From NCBI RefSeq assembly GCF_000314855.2, contig NZ_KB233226.1:62001-126000 (forward strand): a stretch of DNA of 64,000 bases, given 5' to 3'. The position numbers and the translations under genes were made by a program. This DNA comes from Providencia burhodogranariea DSM 19968. Its GTDB lineage: Bacteria; Pseudomonadota; Gammaproteobacteria; Enterobacterales; Enterobacteriaceae. The notes beneath the pieces were generated by a model that was given only the letters and a program-made list of their open reading frames with translations, made no database searches and was not told where the DNA came from. Below, one piece after another: positions 47,823 to 59,068 of this stretch (positions are counted from its first letter, which is position 1; every line of letters begins with the position of its first letter).

Positions 47823-48623
47823 TTATAAGCCACGACGTTCTGTACGCATTTGGATTTTCTGGGCTTTACTGCTTGCCTTCTCCATCAACGCTTGCTCTTT
47901 CCGTATAATTTTTCGCAACGGTAACTCAAAGTAAATCTTCATAAATCGAAAGATATCTCTTGTTGTTAGCCCAATATTCAATGATGAAAAATATAGCCCA
48001 ATCAAATCCTTATCACGCCAACGAGTAGGAACTTTCTGCCTTAGCTGAGCTCGGTGTAAATCGATTACTGAGATTTTTAAATCTGACTCATTACCGGTGG
48101 TAAAAGGTAGATGAAGTAAAAAGTGGCAAATGTAGCAGTCACGATGGTTAATTCCTATCGAGTGCATTTTACGCACCATCTCGGCGACTCGGCGAATAAA
48201 CATCTGTTTGATTTTAAAATCAGGAGAAGTACTATTCCAATCAGCACAGTAATCCTCTAAGCTCACTGTCGGTGTTAAATCTCGTGTGATAATAAATGAA
48301 TCGCGTCGTAATGGGTTCCACCCTTTCTGGCCAAATGCACGACCATCCATGGTATCAACACCAGCCTTAGTTAAACGGTGTATTGCATTCCATTCTCTAT
48401 CTGCACCAAGTACCGGTAAACGCAATGAAAATAAATTTTTTAATGCTTCTTTCAGCGTCGTACCATGGTGAATTTTAATAAAATAACTCTGACCTTCTAG
48501 CTCAAAGCGTAATGTTTTTCGGCTTTCTAGTTGACGAAAAACTTCACCTTCTAATCGCTCAGTTTCAACAAATGGATCTTTGTTTTTCCACAGCTCACTA
48601 AACGGTGTTTTAAGTTCAATCAT
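47823..48623 (-). CDS. waaP: LPS core heptose(I) kinase WaaP
   Basis: A 266-residue kinase, against 265 in E. coli WaaP. It has [19 protein letters not shown] with the catalytic lysine region, [10 protein letters not shown], the HRD motif in [15 protein letters not shown], and [10 protein letters not shown]. It phosphorylates the first core heptose, which matters for outer-membrane stability. It overlaps waaG by 8 bp. Confidence 0.96.
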   Translation of the reverse strand: MIELKTPFSELWKNKDPFVETERLEGEVFRQLESRKTLRFELEGQSYFIKIHHGTTLKEALKNLFSLRLPVLGADREWNAIHRLTKAGVDTMDGRAFGQKGWNPLRRDSFIITRDLTPTVSLEDYCADWNSTSPDFKIKQMFIRRVAEMVRKMHSIGINHRDCYICHFLLHLPFTTGNESDLKISVIDLHRAQLRQKVPTRWRDKDLIGLYFSSLNIGLTTRDIFRFMKIYFELPLRKIIRKEQALMEKASSKAQKIQMRTERRGL

Positions 48624-49740
48624 CTAGGTTTCCTAAAATAATATTAGCCGCTTTTTCGGGTAAGCTGTATAGGTCTTCGATATCAGCATAATTCTTCGCT
48701 TTTTCAGACCAATTTTTTAATTGTTCTTTATTCTGCAAACTTTCTGAAAGCGTATTATTTAATGCCTGTTGCGTAAAGGGTTCATTAATAACAGCTCCGC
48801 ATTGCGCCTGTACAATAAATGGCGCGTATCCGCATACCTCAGTCACAATCACAGGTAAACCCGCTGTAATTGCTTCAAGTAATACAATACCCGCAGCTTC
48901 TTGGTAGGCGGGATGCATCAATATATCTGCCGCAGCCATAAGCTCAGCAACATCATTACGCCCACTAAAAAATGAAACCTGATGACCAATGCCTAAATTT
49001 TCAGCTAAATGCTGATACTTAGCCGGTTTATCCTGCCCAACAACCATCAGTAAGGTATCTTTCTTGATACTCTCAGGCAATGCCGCCATCGCCTTTAACG
49101 TTCTATCAACACCTTTGCGTTTAAAATCGGAACCTACTTGTAGTAATAAGAATGCAGATTGTGATATTTGATTTTTTTCACGATAAATACGTTTTGCATC
49201 GGGGATCTGTTTGTCGTGTTTTCTATCTTGCGCAATACCAGGAGGCAGCATATAGAAACGATGCTCTTCCGTAGCATAATGCTTTTTAAAATGGGCAATT
49301 TGATGCGGCGTTAACATCAATAATTTGGTTGGTTTCCCTGCTTGAAAAACCGCTTTTTCAAATGCGGCATAATGCTTATAACGCGGCGTCAGTTTATAGA
49401 AAAATCCTTTTTCATTAGCCACTTTTTCGGCATAACAGACATCCGCAGCATAATAGATATCCAGTCCCGGCATTTTATTGAAACCCACGATACGGTCAAC
49501 TGGATATTGTTTTATATGTTGATGCACCCACGCGCAATATTGGGCATTACGGCCATGATTCGTTTGTGATGTTACGGGAACAATGATTACCTCAAACTCA
49601 GCAGGTATTTCACCATCCCAAGATTGAGTATACACACGAATATGATGGCCTCTTGCCTGACAAGCTAGTGCGATGCGCAAAAAATCACGTTGTAAACCAC
49701 CAAACGGGAAGTATTTGTACAGACAAAATGCCAATATCAT
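48616..49740 (-). CDS. waaG: LPS core UDP-glucose:heptose glucosyltransferase WaaG
   Basis: A 374-residue GT4 enzyme equal in length to E. coli WaaG. It has [18 protein letters not shown] at the N-terminus, [29 protein letters not shown] and [17 protein letters not shown] with the EX7E pair. It adds the first outer-core glucose to heptose II. It is part of the tight waaQGP group. Confidence 0.95.
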   Translation of the reverse strand: MILAFCLYKYFPFGGLQRDFLRIALACQARGHHIRVYTQSWDGEIPAEFEVIIVPVTSQTNHGRNAQYCAWVHQHIKQYPVDRIVGFNKMPGLDIYYAADVCYAEKVANEKGFFYKLTPRYKHYAAFEKAVFQAGKPTKLLMLTPHQIAHFKKHYATEEHRFYMLPPGIAQDRKHDKQIPDAKRIYREKNQISQSAFLLLQVGSDFKRKGVDRTLKAMAALPESIKKDTLLMVVGQDKPAKYQHLAENLGIGHQVSFFSGRNDVAELMAAADILMHPAYQEAAGIVLLEAITAGLPVIVTEVCGYAPFIVQAQCGAVINEPFTQQALNNTLSESLQNKEQLKNWSEKAKNYADIEDLYSLPEKAANIILGNLDD

Positions 49741-49741
49741 A

Positions 49742-50806
49742 TTAAAACCTTGTCATCATTGAACGAATATTCATCGGTAGCACCTTCTCTGTTGCTTTTA
49801 TAACATCAGATGCTGGGATGATAGAAAGATATTTTTTATTTCTATCAAGCTCTTCTCTTGGTGGCATAGGTTCATAGTCCCCGGCCCAAAATTGCTCAAC
49901 ATTGTCGCTCCAAGGGCGCCAAAAAACATTATTAGTCGCACCAAATAAGCATACTATCGGTGTTTTCACCGCTGCTGCTATATGCATAGGTGCAGAATCA
50001 ACACCAATAAATAATGCAGCATGTGCGATTAGAGCTCCAAGCTCTGGAAACGATGTTTTACCGGCTAGTTCAGTGATCGGCTTGGTTTTACAATTTGAAG
50101 CGATGTTACCAACACAATCCAAATCTTCTTTACTTGGTCCTGAAGTCAACACAACCTGATAGCCACGGGCTTGTAACGCATCGATGACTTCTGAAAATTT
50201 TTCATCGTCCCAACACTTAAAGATCTGACGTGCAGTTGGTTGGATCACAACATAACTACTGTGAACACCTAGCTCCAATAACTTTTGATTAATATTTTCC
50301 CAATCCTGCTCTGAATAAGACATCGTTAAATGTGTTTTTAGATTCTTTATATTTAACGGTTCAAGGACAGAGAGATTATTCATCACGACATGCTCACCAT
50401 GAGGAACGGTCAGATGCGTGAAGCTTTTAAGCCAATATCTAGAATTACGATGGCTAAATTGGTGTGAAATTTTCATTTTGGCAGGAATTGCGCGGACAAG
50501 TGCAGAAACTATCCATTGATCGGCGAGGTTAACCACCAAGTCATATTTATTGCGGCGTAGCGTCGATAGTAACTTCATAAAGTTACATACTTTACTTAGC
50601 CCATTGTTTTTTTTGCCAACCATGCCATATAAGGCATGTATTTCGCTATTTTCAGATAAAATGGGGATCGTATCCTGATAAAGCAATACATCAATCTCGG
50701 CATCTGGATAGTTTTGCTTTAATGTACTGATGACGGGCGTTGTCAGCAGCATGTCCCCATGAAATCGCATCTTGATTACAAGAATTTTTTTAAACTGTTT
50801 TTTCAC
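49742..50806 (-). CDS. waaQ: LPS core heptosyltransferase III WaaQ
   Basis: A 354-residue GT9 enzyme with ILVIKMRFHGDMLLTTPVIS, VNLADQWIVSALVR, QPTARQIFKCWDDEKF and GVDSAPMHIAAAVKTP. It adds the side-branch heptose to heptose II. The start is GTG with AAGAG a few bases upstream. It is the first gene of the seven-gene core operon reading toward mutM. No clear JUMPstart/ops was found in its 200-bp upstream gap. Confidence 0.94.
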   Translation of the reverse strand: MKKQFKKILVIKMRFHGDMLLTTPVISTLKQNYPDAEIDVLLYQDTIPILSENSEIHALYGMVGKKNNGLSKVCNFMKLLSTLRRNKYDLVVNLADQWIVSALVRAIPAKMKISHQFSHRNSRYWLKSFTHLTVPHGEHVVMNNLSVLEPLNIKNLKTHLTMSYSEQDWENINQKLLELGVHSSYVVIQPTARQIFKCWDDEKFSEVIDALQARGYQVVLTSGPSKEDLDCVGNIASNCKTKPITELAGKTSFPELGALIAHAALFIGVDSAPMHIAAAVKTPIVCLFGATNNVFWRPWSDNVEQFWAGDYEPMPPREELDRNKKYLSIIPASDVIKATEKVLPMNIRSMMTRF

Positions 50807-50959
50807 CAGACACTCTTATTTTATATCTATAAGCAAAATGACGTAGTTCTTTGACACAAACTAACACTATTAATTCAATGAATAATAAATATGTTACTAC
50901 TTTAAGAACAATCGATATAGTTTTGAATGTCTATTAAGCCAATCTATTAATTTTTGGCA

Positions 50960-50988
50960 TAAAAAAACCCAGCCGAAGCTGGGTTTTT
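50960..50988 (-). terminator. rpmBG terminator
   Basis: On the minus strand AAACCCAGC-TTCG-GCTGGGTTT is followed by further T. It lies about 16 bp after rpmG and ahead of the waaQ promoter region. The UUCG-type loop makes it strong. Confidence 0.93.
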
Positions 50989-51004
50989 CACAAAAAGGCG
51001 AAAA

Positions 51005-51175
<171 letters not shown>

Positions 51176-51183
51176 TTAGCTCC

Positions 51184-51441
<258 letters not shown>

Positions 51442-51489
51442 TCAGCTCGAGCTTCTTTGTTCTGGGTATGGCCGCCTCGTCAGGCTTAG

Positions 51490-51563
51490 GAGCCCATCTC
51501 AGCAAACTTTATTGACTGAAAAGATTGTTATCATCCTAGTAAAAAATTTACTGAGATAGGCTC
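51490..51563. promoter_or_regulatory. Inverted repeat upstream of rpmB
   Basis: GAGCCCATCTCAG and CTGAGATAGGCTC match with one wobble pair and are 48 bases apart, 70-143 bp before rpmB. It could form a leader stem or be a pair of binding sites near the promoter. No known L28 leader motif was recognised. Confidence 0.4.
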
Positions 51564-51671
51564 TTCTCGCCAAACCCAAGATCCTCAAAGGTGGCGTAGT
51601 ATACGCTTTCAATCGTTCCCACTCAAGCCCAATGCGGCGAAAGTTGTCATTTTTTAGTCAAAAAAACGATT

Positions 51672-52349
51672 TTACAACCACCCTCGTTCGAGGAATGAAA
51701 CACAATGTTTATGTCCGACGACAAAATGGTCAAGTAATTTAATCTCCATTAAAGTACAGGCATCCTTGATACGAAAAGTCACTTGCCTGTCTGCTTCGCT
51801 GGGTTCTGCATTACCTGATGGGTGATTATGAGCTAATATCACTGCACTTGCATTCATTTTCATTGCAAAACGAATGATTTCTCGGGGATGAACCTCAACA
51901 CGGTTAATCGTTCCTTTAAATAACTCTTCATGACAAATTATCTGATGTTGATTATTCAAAAGTAACACAATGAAAACTTCTCGCTCCTGCCCTGCAAATA
52001 ATTCAAGTAACCTAGTTTTTAATAGATTTGGGTCTGAGATCACATCTTCATATAAAAACTGCTCTGCAAAAAAACGACGTGCTAGTTCACTAATTGCTTG
52101 AAATTGTGAAAACTTACAAAGCCCCATTCCTCTGCATTTTGTTAAGCTTGAATAATCTGCCTGCAACAGAAGATACAAAGAACCAAATTCTTTTAGTAAC
52201 CGTTCAGCCAACTGCAGAACTGGCTCACCATGACTGCCTGTACGTAAAAAGATGGCTAACAGCTCGATATCAGTTAACGCAGCAGCGCCATACGCTAACA
52301 TTTTCTCTCTTGGTTTTAAGTTATTGTCATATTCCATCATTGGCACCAT
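51672..52349 (-). CDS. radC: RadC family JAB/MPN-domain protein
   Basis: A 225-residue protein. The N-terminal helix-hairpin-helix region includes KCRGMGLCKFSQFQA. The C-terminal JAB metalloprotease-like domain has the metal motif HNHPSGNAEPSEAD and ends LDHFVVGHKHCVSFLERGWL. The chromosomal radC gene is no longer thought to act in DNA repair; its function is unsettled. It is divergent from coaBC. Confidence 0.94.
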   Translation of the reverse strand: MVPMMEYDNNLKPREKMLAYGAAALTDIELLAIFLRTGSHGEPVLQLAERLLKEFGSLYLLLQADYSSLTKCRGMGLCKFSQFQAISELARRFFAEQFLYEDVISDPNLLKTRLLELFAGQEREVFIVLLLNNQHQIICHEELFKGTINRVEVHPREIIRFAMKMNASAVILAHNHPSGNAEPSEADRQVTFRIKDACTLMEIKLLDHFVVGHKHCVSFLERGWL

Positions 52350-52506
52350 ATCTAATTCCTTTTCTCTTTTTTATAGGCGGAAGCCAAGAGCAACAATGCA
52401 TTAAAAGCCAATTTGCGTAGCACTTCGCAAAAATAAAAGGGTGATGATATATCCAGTACTCTCACCTATCTTTCTGATGTGATAATATGCTCTTCATGAT
52501 GATTAG

Positions 52507-53739
52507 ATGGATAGAACAATGACACAGCTATCAGGTAAACAAATAGTTCTTGGTATAAGTGGTGGTATCGCCGCTTATAAAATTCCTGAACTAACCCGCC
52601 GCTTACGCGATGAGGGCGCTGTAGTTCGTGTAGTCATGACTGAAGGAGCAAAAGCGTTTATTACTCCTTTAACATTACAGGCCGTTTCTGGTCATCCTGT
52701 ATCTGATGACTTACTGGATCCCGCAGCAGAAGCAGCAATGGGCCATATTGAGCTAGCAAAATGGGCAGATATCATCATTTTGGCGCCAGCTACCGCAGAT
52801 TTAATTGCCCGCTTAAGCGCTGGTATGGCCAATGACTTACTCACCACAGTTTGTCTAGCATCAGCTGCTCCCATCGCTGTTGTGCCTGCAATGAATCAAC
52901 AAATGTATCGTGCAACGGCAACACAAGAAAATTTAATCCGACTGAAACAACGCCAATGTATGATTTGGGGACCTGATGAGGGTAGCCAAGCTTGCGGGGA
53001 TGTTGGCCCGGGTCGAATGATCAATCCATTAGATATTGTTCGTCTTACCCGTGAACACTTCCGTTCACAAGCTGACTTACAAGGCATAAAAATCATGATT
53101 ACTGCGGGACCTACCCGTGAAGATCTAGATCCAGTACGATTTATCAGTAATCACAGCTCAGGGAAAATGGGTTTTGCAATTGCAGAAATGGCAAGCAGAC
53201 GCGGAGCACAAGTTACTTTAATAGCGGGCCCCGTCAATTTAGCAACCCCTGCTGGAGTAACACGTATTGATGTCATTAGTGCATTCGATATGTATGAACA
53301 GGTACATCAAACCGTTACAGAACAGGATATTTTTATTGGTTGCGCAGCCGTCGCTGATTACCGAGCAAAAACAATTGCTGAAAATAAAATTAAAAAACAA
53401 GGTGAAGAGGTTGTTATTACATTAGTAAAAAACCCTGATATTGTTGCTAGTGTCGGTCAATTAACACACAATCGCCCTTATGTAGTCGGGTTTGCAGCTG
53501 AAACCCAAAATGTGGAAGAATACGCACGTCTGAAGCGTCAACAAAAGCAACTCGACCTAATTTGCGCGAATGATGTTTCGCTCGCTGATAATGGTTTTAA
53601 CAGCGATAACAATGCATTACATATATTCGATGCCTTTGGCGATGTCCGCCTACCACACAGCAGTAAACTTGAATTAAGCCACTATTTACTTGACGAGATA
53701 CATCAACGTTATGAAAAACATCGATCTAAAAATTCTTGA
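52507..53739 (+). CDS. coaBC: Bifunctional CoaBC (Dfp)
   Basis: A 410-residue enzyme. The N-terminal flavin domain (about 1-190, phosphopantothenoylcysteine decarboxylase) has [19 protein letters not shown] and PAMNQQMY. The C-terminal domain (about 195-405, phosphopantothenate-cysteine ligase) has [24 protein letters not shown] and [10 protein letters not shown]. Together they make 4'-phosphopantetheine for CoA. An ATG at 52519 fits the E. coli start slightly better than the one at 52507. The 3' end overlaps dut by 29 bp. Confidence 0.96.
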   Translation: MDRTMTQLSGKQIVLGISGGIAAYKIPELTRRLRDEGAVVRVVMTEGAKAFITPLTLQAVSGHPVSDDLLDPAAEAAMGHIELAKWADIIILAPATADLIARLSAGMANDLLTTVCLASAAPIAVVPAMNQQMYRATATQENLIRLKQRQCMIWGPDEGSQACGDVGPGRMINPLDIVRLTREHFRSQADLQGIKIMITAGPTREDLDPVRFISNHSSGKMGFAIAEMASRRGAQVTLIAGPVNLATPAGVTRIDVISAFDMYEQVHQTVTEQDIFIGCAAVADYRAKTIAENKIKKQGEEVVITLVKNPDIVASVGQLTHNRPYVVGFAAETQNVEEYARLKRQQKQLDLICANDVSLADNGFNSDNNALHIFDAFGDVRLPHSSKLELSHYLLDEIHQRYEKHRSKNS

Positions 53740-54166
53740 TCCCCGTATTGGTAATGAATTCCCGTTACCAACTTATGCAACATCTGGCTCTGCAGGATTA
53801 GATCTGCGTGCCTGCCTTGACGCACCTATTGATTTAGCGCCAGGCCAAACTGAGCTCATCCCAACAGGGCTGGCTATCCATATCGCTGATGAACAACTTG
53901 CAGCTGTCATTCTTCCTCGCTCAGGACTTGGCCATAAGCATGGTGTTGTTCTTGGTAATTTAGTGGGCCTAATCGATTCTGACTACCAAGGTCCATTAAT
54001 GGTATCCGTCTGGAATAGAGGCAATAAAACGTTCACTATCGAACCCGGTGAGCGTATGGCTCAAATGGTTTTCGTTCCTGTAGTACAAGCACAATTTAAT
54101 ATTGTGGATGATTTTGATGCAACCGAACGTGGTACTGGTGGTTTTGGTCACTCTGGTCGCCAATAA
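53711..54166 (+). CDS. dut: dUTP diphosphatase
   Basis: About 151 residues. The start [14 protein letters not shown] at 53711 aligns with E. coli Dut; an upstream start at 53690 would add seven residues. The five trimeric dUTPase motifs are present, including [26 protein letters not shown] and the C-terminal [10 protein letters not shown]. It hydrolyses dUTP to dUMP, keeping uracil out of DNA. It overlaps the coaBC end, as in E. coli. Confidence 0.97.
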   Translation: MKNIDLKILDPRIGNEFPLPTYATSGSAGLDLRACLDAPIDLAPGQTELIPTGLAIHIADEQLAAVILPRSGLGHKHGVVLGNLVGLIDSDYQGPLMVSVWNRGNKTFTIEPGERMAQMVFVPVVQAQFNIVDDFDATERGTGGFGHSGRQ

Positions 54167-54384
54167 ATTTGGTTATCCCCAGCTCTTAGCTTCACTGGTA
54201 AAATCAAATTCATATTTTAAATAATGGAATAACAATAAAGTTACCAGTGAGTTTACCAAAGAATGGACAATATAGAGCAAGCCACTAAAACTCTATTTGT
54301 TTGCTTTTTGCCCTGTATTTTTGTTTACTCAGGGCAAAATTTTAGATAGTTTGTTTTGCTGTTTTAGCAGGGGTCTTATCAGAC

Positions 54385-54984
54385 ATGGCAGAAAAAGCGA
54401 TAACAAAAAAACGCAACAGGCGCGAAGAGATTTTACAGTCACTTGCGTTAATGTTGGAAAGTAGTGATGGTAGCCAACGTATTACAACCGCAAAACTTGC
54501 GGCAAATGTAGGAGTATCAGAAGCAGCGCTTTATCGGCATTTTCCAAGTAAAACGAAAATGTTCGATAGTTTAATTGAGTTTATTGAAGACTCATTAATC
54601 TCACGCATTAATCTCATCCTAAATGATGAAAAAGATACTCTTGCCCGAATTAAGCTTATTTTAGCACTCATTTTGGGTTTCTCAGAAAAAAACCCAGGCC
54701 TGACCCGGATCATCACAGGGCATGCACTTATGTTTGAGCAAGATAGGCTTCAAGGACGTATAAATCAATTATTTGAAAGGATTGAATCGCAATTACGGCA
54801 GGTATTAAAAGAGAAAAAAATACGTGATGGCCATGGCTTCAGCCATGATGAATCCCTTCTCGCCACTCAATTACTGGCATTTTGTGAAGGGATGTTATCT
54901 CGTTTTGTACGCTCTGAATTCCGTTACCGTCCAACAGTAGAATTCGAAGCACGCTGGCCTTTAATTTTAGCTCAGTTACAATGA
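54385..54984 (+). CDS. slmA: Nucleoid occlusion factor SlmA
   Basis: A 199-residue TetR-family protein. The N-terminal helix-turn-helix has [28 protein letters not shown], near identical to E. coli SlmA (198). The C-terminal dimer domain ends [18 protein letters not shown]. When bound to its DNA sites it blocks FtsZ polymerisation over the nucleoid. It follows dut after 218 bp and ends at a hairpin shared with the convergent pyrE end. Confidence 0.96.
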   Translation: MAEKAITKKRNRREEILQSLALMLESSDGSQRITTAKLAANVGVSEAALYRHFPSKTKMFDSLIEFIEDSLISRINLILNDEKDTLARIKLILALILGFSEKNPGLTRIITGHALMFEQDRLQGRINQLFERIESQLRQVLKEKKIRDGHGFSHDESLLATQLLAFCEGMLSRFVRSEFRYRPTVEFEARWPLILAQLQ

Positions 54985-55001
54985 CCGATTATACTACTCA
55001 C

Positions 55002-55031
55002 CCCGCCCGCTATTTGGGCGAGGGCTTTTTT
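55002..55031 (+). terminator. slmA terminator
   Basis: CCCGCCC pairs with GGGCGAGGG (two-base bulge), followed by C and a run of six T. It ends one base before the convergent pyrE stop. Confidence 0.85.
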
Positions 55032-55032
55032 C

Positions 55033-55674
55033 TTAGATGCCATATTGTTGGCGATAAGTTCTCATTGCAATCAGGTGTTCTTGCATATCTTCGCGTTCCG
55101 CTAAATACGCAATCAAATCACTCATTGTAATGATTGAATAGACCTTACAGCCATAGTCTCGCTCAACTTCTTGTACTGCTGAAATCTCACCTTTACCTTT
55201 CTCTTGACGATCAAGACACAGAAGTACACCATTTAGCGTTGCATTTTGCTGCATAATAATTTCCATCGATTCCCGGATCGCAGTGCCTGCAGTAATAACA
55301 TCATCAACCACCACAACACGGCCTTGTAGTGGGCTACCAACCAACGTACCGCCCTCACCATGATCTTTGGCTTCTTTACGATTAAAGCAATATGGCATAT
55401 CAATATCGTGATGCTCAGCAAGCGCTACCGCCGCTGTAGTTGCAATTGGGATCCCTTTATATGCAGGCCCAAAAATGACATCACATTCAATTGCGCTCTC
55501 AACGAGTGCTTGTGCGTAGAAACGACCAACAAGTGCCAAATCACGCCCCGTATTAAATAACCCTGCATTAAAGAAATAAGGGCTTTTACGACCTGACTTC
55601 AGCGTAAATTCACCAAATTTAAGTACCTGTTTTGTCATTGCAAGCTCTATAAATTCGCGCTGATAGGCTCTCAT
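55033..55674 (-). CDS. pyrE: Orotate phosphoribosyltransferase
   Basis: A 213-residue enzyme equal in length to E. coli PyrE. It has [29 protein letters not shown], the flexible loop [13 protein letters not shown] and the PRPP motif [16 protein letters not shown]. It joins orotate to PRPP to make OMP in pyrimidine synthesis. It lies downstream of rph with an attenuator hairpin between them. Confidence 0.97.
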   Translation of the reverse strand: MRAYQREFIELAMTKQVLKFGEFTLKSGRKSPYFFNAGLFNTGRDLALVGRFYAQALVESAIECDVIFGPAYKGIPIATTAAVALAEHHDIDMPYCFNRKEAKDHGEGGTLVGSPLQGRVVVVDDVITAGTAIRESMEIIMQQNATLNGVLLCLDRQEKGKGEISAVQEVERDYGCKVYSIITMSDLIAYLAEREDMQEHLIAMRTYRQQYGI

Positions 55675-55754
55675 GGGTCAATCTCCTTAATAATTACCAT
55701 TAATATATTGAACATAACGTTATGCATATCTTGTTACTGGCAAAAAACACAAGA

Positions 55755-55786
55755 TATAAAAAAGGCGGCTATTTCAGCCGCCTTTA
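55755..55786 (-). terminator. pyrE attenuator hairpin
   Basis: On the minus strand AAAGGCGGCT-GAAAT-AGCCGCCTTT is followed by more T. It lies 10 bp after rph and 80 bp before pyrE, the position of the UTP-sensitive attenuator in E. coli rph-pyrE. Translation of rph close to the hairpin would let transcription continue when UTP is low. Confidence 0.85.
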
Positions 55787-55796
55787 AAAAATAATT

Positions 55797-56510
55797 TTAC
55801 TTCAACGCTTCTCGTTGAGCTTCGAAAATGGATGTTATCCCCGTTTTCGCTAGTGCCAATAAGTCGAGAAGTTCTTCATGACTGAACGGTTCACCTTCAG
55901 CGGTGCCTTGCACCTCAATCATCCGCCCATCCTCCATCATGACAACATTCATATCTGTTTCTGCAGCAGAATCTTCAACGTATTCAAGATCGCATAATGC
56001 TTCTTGGTTAACGATACCCACAGAAACCGCAGCTACCATAGATTTTAATGGACTTGCTGCCAATTTACCTTGCTCAACCATTTTGTTGAGAGCATCTACT
56101 AGTGCAACACAAGCACCCGAAATTGCTGCGGTGCGTGTGCCGCCATCAGCTTGAATCACGTCACAGTCTAGCGTAATAGTGTGCTCACCCAACTTTTTCA
56201 GATCAACTGCTGCCCGTAATGACCGAGCAATCAAACGTTGAATTTCCATTGTTCGGCCAGTTTGCTTTCCTCTAGCTGCTTCACGTTGATTACGTGAATT
56301 AGTTGCACGAGGTAGCATGCCATATTCAGCCGTTATCCAACCCTGGCCTTGGCCTTTCAGAAAACGAGGTACGCCTTCTTCTATAGTTGCATTACATAAC
56401 ACCTTAGTGTCGCCAAACTCAATAAGAACAGATCCTTCCGCATGCTTAGTGTAGTTACGAGTAATTTTAATCGGGCGCATTTGGTCTGCCATTCTGTCTG
56501 CTGGACGCAT
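55797..56510 (-). CDS. rph: Ribonuclease PH
   Basis: A 237-residue phosphorolytic exoribonuclease. It starts [20 protein letters not shown] and has [61 protein letters not shown] and [11 protein letters not shown]. It trims tRNA 3' ends. The C-terminus is full length, unlike the frameshifted rph of some E. coli K-12 strains. Its translation is expected to drive pyrE attenuation. Confidence 0.97.
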   Translation of the reverse strand: MRPADRMADQMRPIKITRNYTKHAEGSVLIEFGDTKVLCNATIEEGVPRFLKGQGQGWITAEYGMLPRATNSRNQREAARGKQTGRTMEIQRLIARSLRAAVDLKKLGEHTITLDCDVIQADGGTRTAAISGACVALVDALNKMVEQGKLAASPLKSMVAAVSVGIVNQEALCDLEYVEDSAAETDMNVVMMEDGRMIEVQGTAEGEPFSHEELLDLLALAKTGITSIFEAQREALK

Positions 56511-56633
56511 GGTGTTATCTCCGTTTTCTGCTTAATTTGTCGCGCATTATACGTCCTTAAACCGATAATGCCTATCTTGACATCATTCATAGCGCTATAA
56601 TCCTATAATAATCATTTTTTATAGGAACGAATT

Positions 56634-57497
56634 ATGATCCGTAGTATGACCGCTTTTGCCCGCAATGATATCAAGGGCGAATGGGGGAGTGCGGCCTGGG
56701 AGCTGCGTTCCGTTAACCAGCGCTATCTAGAAACTTATATCCGTCTGCCTGAACAATTCAGAAGCCTTGAACCTGTGATCCGTGAACGTATTCGTGCACG
56801 CCTGACTCGGGGAAAAGTTGAGTGTAACCTCCGTTTTGAGCTGGATGGTGCTAATCGTAGTGAGCTGATCCTTAACGAAGATTTGGCTCGCCAGATTATC
56901 AGCGCAGCAAATTGGGTCAAAAATTACAGTCACGAAGGTGAGATTAACCCATTAGAAATTTTGCGTTGGCCTGGTGTGATGTCTGCTGGCGAGCAAGACT
57001 TAGATGCTATTAGTGAGCAACTATTAGCTGGGCTTGATAAAACATTAGATGCATTTATTGAAAGTCGTGAAACTGAAGGTGCAGCCTTACATGCTCTCAT
57101 CGAACAGCGTCTTGATGGTGTTCTTGTCGAGGTTGCCAAGGTTCGCCAACATATGCCTGAAATTTTACAATGGCAACGTGATCGTCTACAAACTAAGTTA
57201 GATGACGCAGACATTCAAGTTGATAGTAACCGCTTGGAGCAGGAACTTATTCTATTAGCTCAACGTGTTGATGTTACCGAAGAGCTCGATAGACTTGAAG
57301 CTCATGTCAAAGAAACGCGTAATATTCTCAAGAAAAAAGAGGCCAATGGCCGTCGTCTAGACTTTATGATGCAAGAGTTTAACCGTGAGTCAAACACGTT
57401 AGCATCAAAATCAATAAACAGTGATGTCACTAATTCGGCTGTAGAGCTGAAAGTCTTGATTGAACAAATGCGCGAACAGATTCAAAACATCGAATAA
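56634..57497 (+). CDS. yicC: YicC-family endoribonuclease
   Basis: A 287-residue protein equal in length to E. coli YicC. It starts MIRSMTAFARNDIKGEWGSA and has the YicC_N domain (WELRSVNQRYLETYIRLPE) and the C-terminal DUF1732 domain (NGRRLDFMMQEFNRESNTLASKS). E. coli YicC has endoribonuclease activity and affects RyhB turnover. It is divergent from rph. AGGAAC lies before the ATG. Confidence 0.95.
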   Translation: MIRSMTAFARNDIKGEWGSAAWELRSVNQRYLETYIRLPEQFRSLEPVIRERIRARLTRGKVECNLRFELDGANRSELILNEDLARQIISAANWVKNYSHEGEINPLEILRWPGVMSAGEQDLDAISEQLLAGLDKTLDAFIESRETEGAALHALIEQRLDGVLVEVAKVRQHMPEILQWQRDRLQTKLDDADIQVDSNRLEQELILLAQRVDVTEELDRLEAHVKETRNILKKKEANGRRLDFMMQEFNRESNTLASKSINSDVTNSAVELKVLIEQMREQIQNIE

Positions 57498-57527
57498 GCT
57501 TTCTTAGCATTTTAAAATACATAATTT

Positions 57528-57566
57528 AAGCCAGCGGATACATCGTATTCACTGGCTTCTTTGTGG
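57528..57566 (+). terminator. yicC terminator
   Basis: AAGCCAG and CTGGCTT (57528-57534, 57552-57558) enclose a further GGATAC/GTATTC pair. CTTTGTGG follows, so the tail is weak. Confidence 0.6.
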
Positions 57567-57751
57567 TTATAGTGACCTGCGTGAAATAACAAATGCTTGA
57601 TATACATGAAAGTATTTTGAACACTATCACCGTAGATGAGATTTAGCGGCAGTCAGGCTATAATTTAGAATGAGAAAACGAGAAATAACAACACACCAAA
57701 AAACATTTTTAATCTTTTTTTCGGAGAAGTGTTTTTCAATATAAAGATATT

Positions 57752-57773
57752 GCCCCCCAGATAGATGGGAGGC
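57752..57773 (-). terminator. Dps terminator
   Basis: On the minus strand GCCTCCC pairs with GGGGGGC; the one non-Watson-Crick position is G-U in that orientation only, which supports the leftward reading. The tail has few T. It lies about 20 bp past the Dps-family stop. Confidence 0.5.
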
Positions 57774-57793
57774 TTTTGACGAAAAGATTAAAA

Positions 57794-58318
57794 CTAATGA
57801 CCCGATGTTTTAGCTTCGCGGCAAGCTTCGAATAAAAACCAAACACGGCGTTCAGTTTCATCAATCCAATTTTCAATAAGGCTAGTGGTAGAGAAATCAC
57901 CATAATTAGCACAAACTTCATGTGCCTCACGGAACTCAGCAGCTAGCTGTTTGTTGTCTTCACAGAGTTCTGCGAGCATATCTAACGGCTCAACATACTC
58001 CTCATTATTATCTTTGATTCTTTGCATTTTAGATATTTGGCTGATGGAATGGAGAGTCACACCACCAATTTTACGAACCCGTTCAGCAATAGGGTCAGTC
58101 ATGGCATAAAGTTGATCGCCATGCTCATCCAGTAATAAATGATAGTCGCGGAAATGAGGTCCACTCATGTGCCAATGGAAGTTTTTTGTTTTCAGATAAA
58201 TAGCAAAAATATCCGCCAATATCGCATTCATTGCTCCGCTGATATCTTTGGTTGCTTCCGGTGTTAAATCGGTTGGGGTTTTGAGGGGACGAATTTGTAG
58301 TTCTTTAGCTTTGCTCAT
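57794..58318 (-). CDS. Dps-family DNA-protection/iron-storage protein
   Basis: A 174-residue mini-ferritin. The inter-subunit ferroxidase residues are all present: H48 in NFHWHM, H60 and D64 in YHLLLDEHGD, D75 and E79 in TDPIAER. It oxidises and stores iron and may shield DNA in stress. It differs from the classic E. coli Dps (167 residues, with a lysine-rich N-terminus for DNA binding); here the N-terminus has only a few basic residues, so DNA binding is not assured. It is monocistronic. Confidence 0.9.
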   Translation of the reverse strand: MSKAKELQIRPLKTPTDLTPEATKDISGAMNAILADIFAIYLKTKNFHWHMSGPHFRDYHLLLDEHGDQLYAMTDPIAERVRKIGGVTLHSISQISKMQRIKDNNEEYVEPLDMLAELCEDNKQLAAEFREAHEVCANYGDFSTTSLIENWIDETERRVWFLFEACREAKTSGH

Positions 58319-59068
58319 TATTCACTCCTAAATATGTTCAGGCTACTTTGTGATGGCAATAGTCTACCTAGCGAATATTCAGTATAGACAATCTCTATCG
58401 ATTGAACAGAACACGACAATAAAAACATGTAACCACTGATGATTAACAATTCATTGTTACTGTCATGTTTAATTATGCGCTTTTTATAGGAGATTTGAGA
58501 TAAAAACATCGATTTATTGACTTAGAACAATTATTTATTTTTTAACACAATCTACATGTAGGCTAGATTAATAATTTATCTTTTTTAGAAATATAATTAC
58601 AAAAATACCCCTAATATTGCAGCATGAACAATCAATCATTAATATGATCATTCACTAAATTAAAAGCTAATAAACTTAAATTTACGAGCTTGAAAAATAA
58701 GTTTAATTAAGAATAATAATGTTAGCCAAAACGATTTACAGAAAAGAATTACGTACATATAACTACTTATAAAAAATCTCAACTTCATGCCCCATGAAAA
58801 ACCCTTAATTAAAACAATGACATTCATAGAGGGAGAGTGTTTTTTATGTTGTGTATTAAAAAACACATACAAATTGCTAATTGAATTAGCATAAGAATAA
58901 CAACTATACGGTGTACGCTATGTTTCCAGAACAACTACCATGATAACTTGTGTTAGATAAACTCAAAAAAAACAATTATATAACTGTGAAAATTGATTTA
59001 ATAAAGCAGACACAGTATTGTTTTTTCTTTATAATCGAAGAGAGTAATATGAAAACACTGGATTTGAG
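58319..59068. other. AT-rich noncoding gap before the glycosyltransferase island
   Basis: About 750 bp. The part next to 58319 should hold the Dps promoter. The rest is very AT-rich, with two short reading frames on the minus strand (63 and 70 codons) that have no recognisable features and that I do not regard as genes. Confidence 0.5.

Noticed and set aside
50807..51004. JUMPstart/ops upstream of waaQ
   Set aside because: Reading the minus strand I found no GGCGGTAGC-like core, only the rpmG terminator and AT-rich promoter-like DNA.
58318..58872. Two short minus-strand frames (63 and 70 codons) upstream of the Dps gene
   Set aside because: They lie in very AT-rich DNA, are low-complexity and hydrophobic, and lack ribosome binding sites; chance frames are more likely.
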